Of a stretch of DNA of 8,738 nt, positions 6,621-8,738 are shown piece after piece (the stretch's first letter is position 1; every line of letters starts with the position of its first letter). Location: contig JAZSOL010000121.1 in assembly GCA_045536915.1 (NCBI GenBank), positions 1 to 8,738 on the forward strand. The letters run 5' to 3'. A program made the translations under genes and the position numbers. Below the pieces are notes generated by a model. The model was not told the origin of the DNA, made no database searches, and worked only from the letters and a program-made list of their open reading frames with translations. Source of the stretch: RGIG1828 sp045536915 (GTDB taxonomy: Bacteria > Bacillota > Clostridia > UMGS1810).

Positions 6621-7886
6621 TTATCTCTTGCTGAGAACTTCATCTTCATATTTTTTAATTTCAGAAAGCCAGCCAAGACCGATACCCTTGTTATTCATTT
6701 CACAGTAGTAATCCCAAACGAGGCTGAACGGTGCCGCTCTGAACTCTTCTTTGAATGCAAGACGTGATGTAACATCTCCGTTTGCTTCGATATCTTTCAT
6801 CTTGTCGTTGGGCTGAAGGAGTGCCGCAAGCATAGCTTTTCTTGTGTTTCTCATTCCGATTACCCAGGCAGCAACACGGTTAATGGAAGCATCAAAGAAG
6901 TCGGTTGCAACGTATGTGTCGGAAAGTTTATTCATTCTCACGAGTTCTTCAAAAATAGCCTTTGTTTCATCATCAAAACCAACAACGTGGTCGGAATCCC
7001 ATCTGATTGCACGTGTTACGTGGAGAAGAACTGAGTTGGAGAATGCATAGATACCGGAAAGCTTATTTGAAACAGTTTCGGTGGGGTGATAGTGACCGTC
7101 GTCAAGAGTCATAATGATGTGGTCTTTATTTGCAGAAAGAACATATCCCATGCAGAATTCGTGGGAACCCACGGTATAGCTTTCAGCACCGATACCGAAC
7201 ACCTTTGATTCAATACCGTCTATAACATTTTTAACATCTTTGGTTGCTTCAAAAATTTCATCATATGATTTTTTGAGTCTCATTCTGGGAGAAAGAGCAT
7301 CAACGGGGAATTCCTTGTCTCCGTCGGGAGTCCAGTGGTTTATAACACAGGGCTGACCTGTTTTTTCAGCGAAATATTCACCGATTTTTCTGCAGGCAAT
7401 ACCATGACGTACCCAGAATTTACGAACTTCTTCATCAGCACATGAAAGAGTTCCCTTGTCGGTGCTTAAGGGATGAGCAAAGTATGTGGGGTTAAAGTCA
7501 AGACCCAGACCGTTTTCAACGGCAAAGTCAACCCATTTATTATAGTGTTCAGGTTTGATGCTGTCACGGTCAACATATTTGTCAGCTTCAATATAGTTTG
7601 CGTGAATATTCACCTTAAGCTTACCGGGAATAAATCTCATAGCCATAAGCATATCCCGACGGAGTTCTTCACCGTTTGTGGCTTTGCCGGGATAGTTACC
7701 GGTTGTCTGGATACCGCCGGTGAGCGATTTATCTTCTTTAAATTCCGTGCCGCCAACGTCGTCACCCTGCCAGCAATGCATTGAAATAGGAGTTTCATCC
7801 ACAATTTTTATTGCAGCATCAACATCAATGCCATAACGTGCATAATACTCTTTTGCTATTTCATAGCCTTTCTTTACATCATACAT
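6621..7886 (-). CDS. rhaA: L-rhamnose isomerase
   Basis: The enzyme interconverts L-rhamnose and L-rhamnulose (EC 5.3.1.14), the first step of rhamnose breakdown in the cytoplasm. The 421-residue product is about the size of E. coli RhaA (419) and collinear with it. Characteristic blocks include SMHCWQGDDV near the N-terminus, ESKVFGIGAESYTVGSHEF, LDDGHYHPTE, RWDSDHVV and DFFDASINR. By alignment from memory with E. coli, metal ligands are E226, D262, H289, D297, D299 and D329, all present. A GTG at 7892 is possible, but AGGAG is only 3 nt from it; the ATG at 7886, 9 nt away, is preferred. The gene follows pgsA by 16 nt and has no promoter of its own that I can see. No kinase (rhaB), aldolase (rhaD), transporter or regulator for rhamnose is in the window. 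Confidence 0.95.
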   Translation of the reverse strand: MYDVKKGYEIAKEYYARYGIDVDAAIKIVDETPISMHCWQGDDVGGTEFKEDKSLTGGIQTTGNYPGKATNGEELRRDMLMAMRFIPGKLKVNIHANYIEADKYVDRDSIKPEHYNKWVDFAVENGLGLDFNPTYFAHPLSTDKGTLSCADEEVRKFWVRHGIACRKIGEYFAEKTGQPCVINHWTPDGDKEFPVDALSPRMRLKKSYDEIFEATKDVKNVIDGIESKVFGIGAESYTVGSHEFCMGYVLSANKDHIIMTLDDGHYHPTETVSNKLSGIYAFSNSVLLHVTRAIRWDSDHVVGFDDETKAIFEELVRMNKLSDTYVATDFFDASINRVAAWVIGMRNTRKAMLAALLQPNDKMKDIEANGDVTSRLAFKEEFRAAPFSLVWDYYCEMNNKGIGLGWLSEIKKYEDEVLSKR

Positions 7887-7895
7887 AGACACATT

Positions 7896-7900
7896 CTCCT
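7896..7900 (-). promoter_or_regulatory. Ribosome binding site that decides the rhaA start
   Basis: AGGAG on the minus strand lies in the 16-nt pgsA-rhaA gap. It is 9 nt from the ATG at 7886 but only 3 nt from the in-frame GTG at 7892, so the ATG is the better start. Confidence 0.7.
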
Positions 7901-7902
7901 TT

Positions 7903-8493
7903 TTATTTTAATTCAAGTTCTTTTATTTTATCTGCAAAAAGCCTTGCGTAAAGCACTGCTGAAAGAATCATCACTATTGCGCATGCCACTATGAGCAAAT
8001 TCATAAATCCTCCGGGAAGAAAATCCACAAGCGGAGATATAAGAAAAAACACCATTGTGAGGTCAAGAAATCCAGTGCACAGCTTACCGTACCATTTTGC
8101 GCCGAAAATTTCTCCCCCCTTGCTTATAAGCACAAGCCCCAGCACTCCCATAACAATTTCTTTCACAAACAGGAGAGCCGCAATGAAAGCCATCTGCCTG
8201 AATTTCACCATCAGACACAACGCAACCGAAAACTGATAAAGCTTATCGGCTATAGGATCAATTATTTTGCCGAGATTGGTGACCTGATTGAATTTTCTCG
8301 CAATCATACCGTCGAAAAAATCCGTGAGGAAAGCAAGCGCCATAATTGCAAATGACAGATAATACTGAGAATCGGTTTTGGCAAAAATATATGTAGCCGC
8401 AAAAGCCGGTATCAGAGCAATTCTGATATACACGAGAATATTCGGAACCGTAAATATTTCCTTTTTAAAATTATAATCAGCCTGCCCTGTCAT
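7903..8493 (-). CDS. pgsA: CDP-diacylglycerol--glycerol-3-phosphate 3-phosphatidyltransferase
   Basis: The enzyme makes phosphatidylglycerophosphate from CDP-diacylglycerol and glycerol 3-phosphate, the committed step to phosphatidylglycerol and cardiolipin, within the cytoplasmic membrane. The 196-residue protein carries the full CDP-alcohol phosphatidyltransferase motif: D58xxD61GxxAR66, then 8 residues to G75, xxx, D79, xxx, D83. Several hydrophobic helices lie around it (roughly 17-38, 46-60, 86-122, 140-158, 163-184). VPNILVYIRI near the N-terminus is typical of PgsA. The start at 8493 is supported by AGAGGCGGTGA; the frame stays open to the right edge only because the leader and repeat there lack stops. 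It is first in an operon with rhaA. Related family members (phosphatidylserine or cardiolipin synthases) are less likely given length and N-terminus. Confidence 0.9.
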   Translation of the reverse strand: MTGQADYNFKKEIFTVPNILVYIRIALIPAFAATYIFAKTDSQYYLSFAIMALAFLTDFFDGMIARKFNQVTNLGKIIDPIADKLYQFSVALCLMVKFRQMAFIAALLFVKEIVMGVLGLVLISKGGEIFGAKWYGKLCTGFLDLTMVFFLISPLVDFLPGGFMNLLIVACAIVMILSAVLYARLFADKIKELELK

Positions 8494-8538
8494 TTTTTCA
8501 CCGCCTCTTTCCTGAATGTTCATTTCAGTATAAAGGAT

Positions 8539-8567
8539 ATTATACATATTTTTGGTGTTTTTGTCAA
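8539..8567 (-). promoter_or_regulatory. pgsA-rhaA operon promoter
   Basis: On the minus strand a perfect -35 TTGACA (8562-8567) and a perfect -10 TATAAT (8539-8544) are 17 bp apart. The predicted start near 8532 gives a leader of about 39 nt. This is the strongest promoter match in the window and fits a constitutive housekeeping gene better than a sugar-inducible one. Confidence 0.92.
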
Positions 8568-8654
8568 CATATATCGCCGTATTTTTTGAGTTTCCCCATT
8601 TTTTGGGGATAAATTTTTGATTTATAGGGGTGTTTGATAATGAAATCAACGTCA

Positions 8655-8736
8655 ATGTGTCGTAGGGGACGGCGTCCTCGACGTCCCGCATTGGCGCAAA
8701 AACGGGACGTCGAGGACGCCGTCCCCTACGAAACAT
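8655..8736. repeat. Long GC-rich inverted repeat (possible dispersed REP/MITE-like element)
   Basis: Arms 8660-8688 and 8703-8731 are perfect 29-bp reverse complements around a 14-nt A-rich loop. After one mismatch pair, four more pairs extend the match to 8655 and 8736. The inner 28 bp of the left arm hold 21 G or C, in sharp contrast with the AT-rich flanks. Each arm is also partly self-complementary (GGACG...CGTCC) and holds the direct repeat CGTCC-TCGA-CGTCC. No U tract follows on either side, so it is not a typical terminator. It resembles GC-rich hairpin repeats scattered between genes in many Clostridia genomes, but this window holds only one copy. Confidence 0.8.
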
Positions 8737-8738
8737 CC

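Noticed and set aside
8593..8609. Small TCCCC/GGGGA hairpin with a T-rich loop as a terminator
   Set aside because: The stem is only 5 bp and no proper U tract follows on the minus strand, so it is too weak to call.
8494..8736. N-terminal extension of PgsA to the right edge
   Set aside because: The frame would span the promoter, leader and inverted repeat; the ATG at 8493 has a good ribosome site and gives the normal family length.
8640..8738. Plus-strand open frame starting at 8640 with an AGGGGTG-like ribosome site, running off the right edge
   Set aside because: Most of it is a translation of the inverted repeat (Arg/Pro-rich, then RDVEDAVPY), which is open on both strands for compositional reasons; repeats of this kind often cause false gene calls.

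Overview
The window looks like chromosome from a low-GC, anaerobic Firmicute, most likely class Clostridia (a gut-type Oscillospirales or relative). The evidence is AT-rich intergenic DNA, strong purine-rich ribosome binding sites, TTGACA/TATAAT-type promoters with 17-bp spacers, and a reverse rubrerythrin next to a PerR-type regulator. This is inference from gene content; no rRNA or other taxonomic marker is present. Seven protein-coding genes are recognisable, all apparently intact. No RNA gene, CRISPR array, transposase or phage gene was seen.

Left part (1-1310, minus strand): a peroxide-defence operon, perR then reverse rubrerythrin. It has a consensus promoter, two TGTA-N5-TACA operator-like sites at and just after the predicted transcription start, and a 16-bp-stem terminator. 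A further minus-strand promoter lies just beyond the terminator and reads off the left edge.

Middle (1453-6550, plus strand): first, a FAD-dependent oxidoreductase fused to a C-terminal Rieske [2Fe-2S] domain. After it, a new promoter starts what looks like a three-gene operon: a membrane-anchored protein with three bacterial SH3 domains, a lipoprotein N-acetylmuramoyl-L-alanine amidase with an unusual insertion in its catalytic domain, and a cytoplasmic (alpha/alpha)6-barrel glycosidase resembling GH63. The SH3 and amidase genes look like the binding and catalytic halves of a cell-wall hydrolase carried on separate polypeptides. A 14-bp-stem bidirectional terminator separates this operon from the convergent genes on its right.

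Right part (6621-8738, minus strand): pgsA (phosphatidylglycerophosphate synthase) followed 16 nt later by rhaA (L-rhamnose isomerase), behind an excellent promoter. This joins membrane lipid synthesis to sugar catabolism in one apparent transcript. Upstream of that promoter, at the right edge, is a GC-rich inverted repeat with 29-bp perfect arms that stands out from its AT-rich surroundings. It is probably a dispersed repeat or MITE/REP-like element and is the most unexplained structure here.

I do not see clear evidence of a new multi-gene system. The best leads are the inverted repeat, the split SH3/amidase/glycosidase operon with the amidase insertion, and the pgsA-rhaA pairing.
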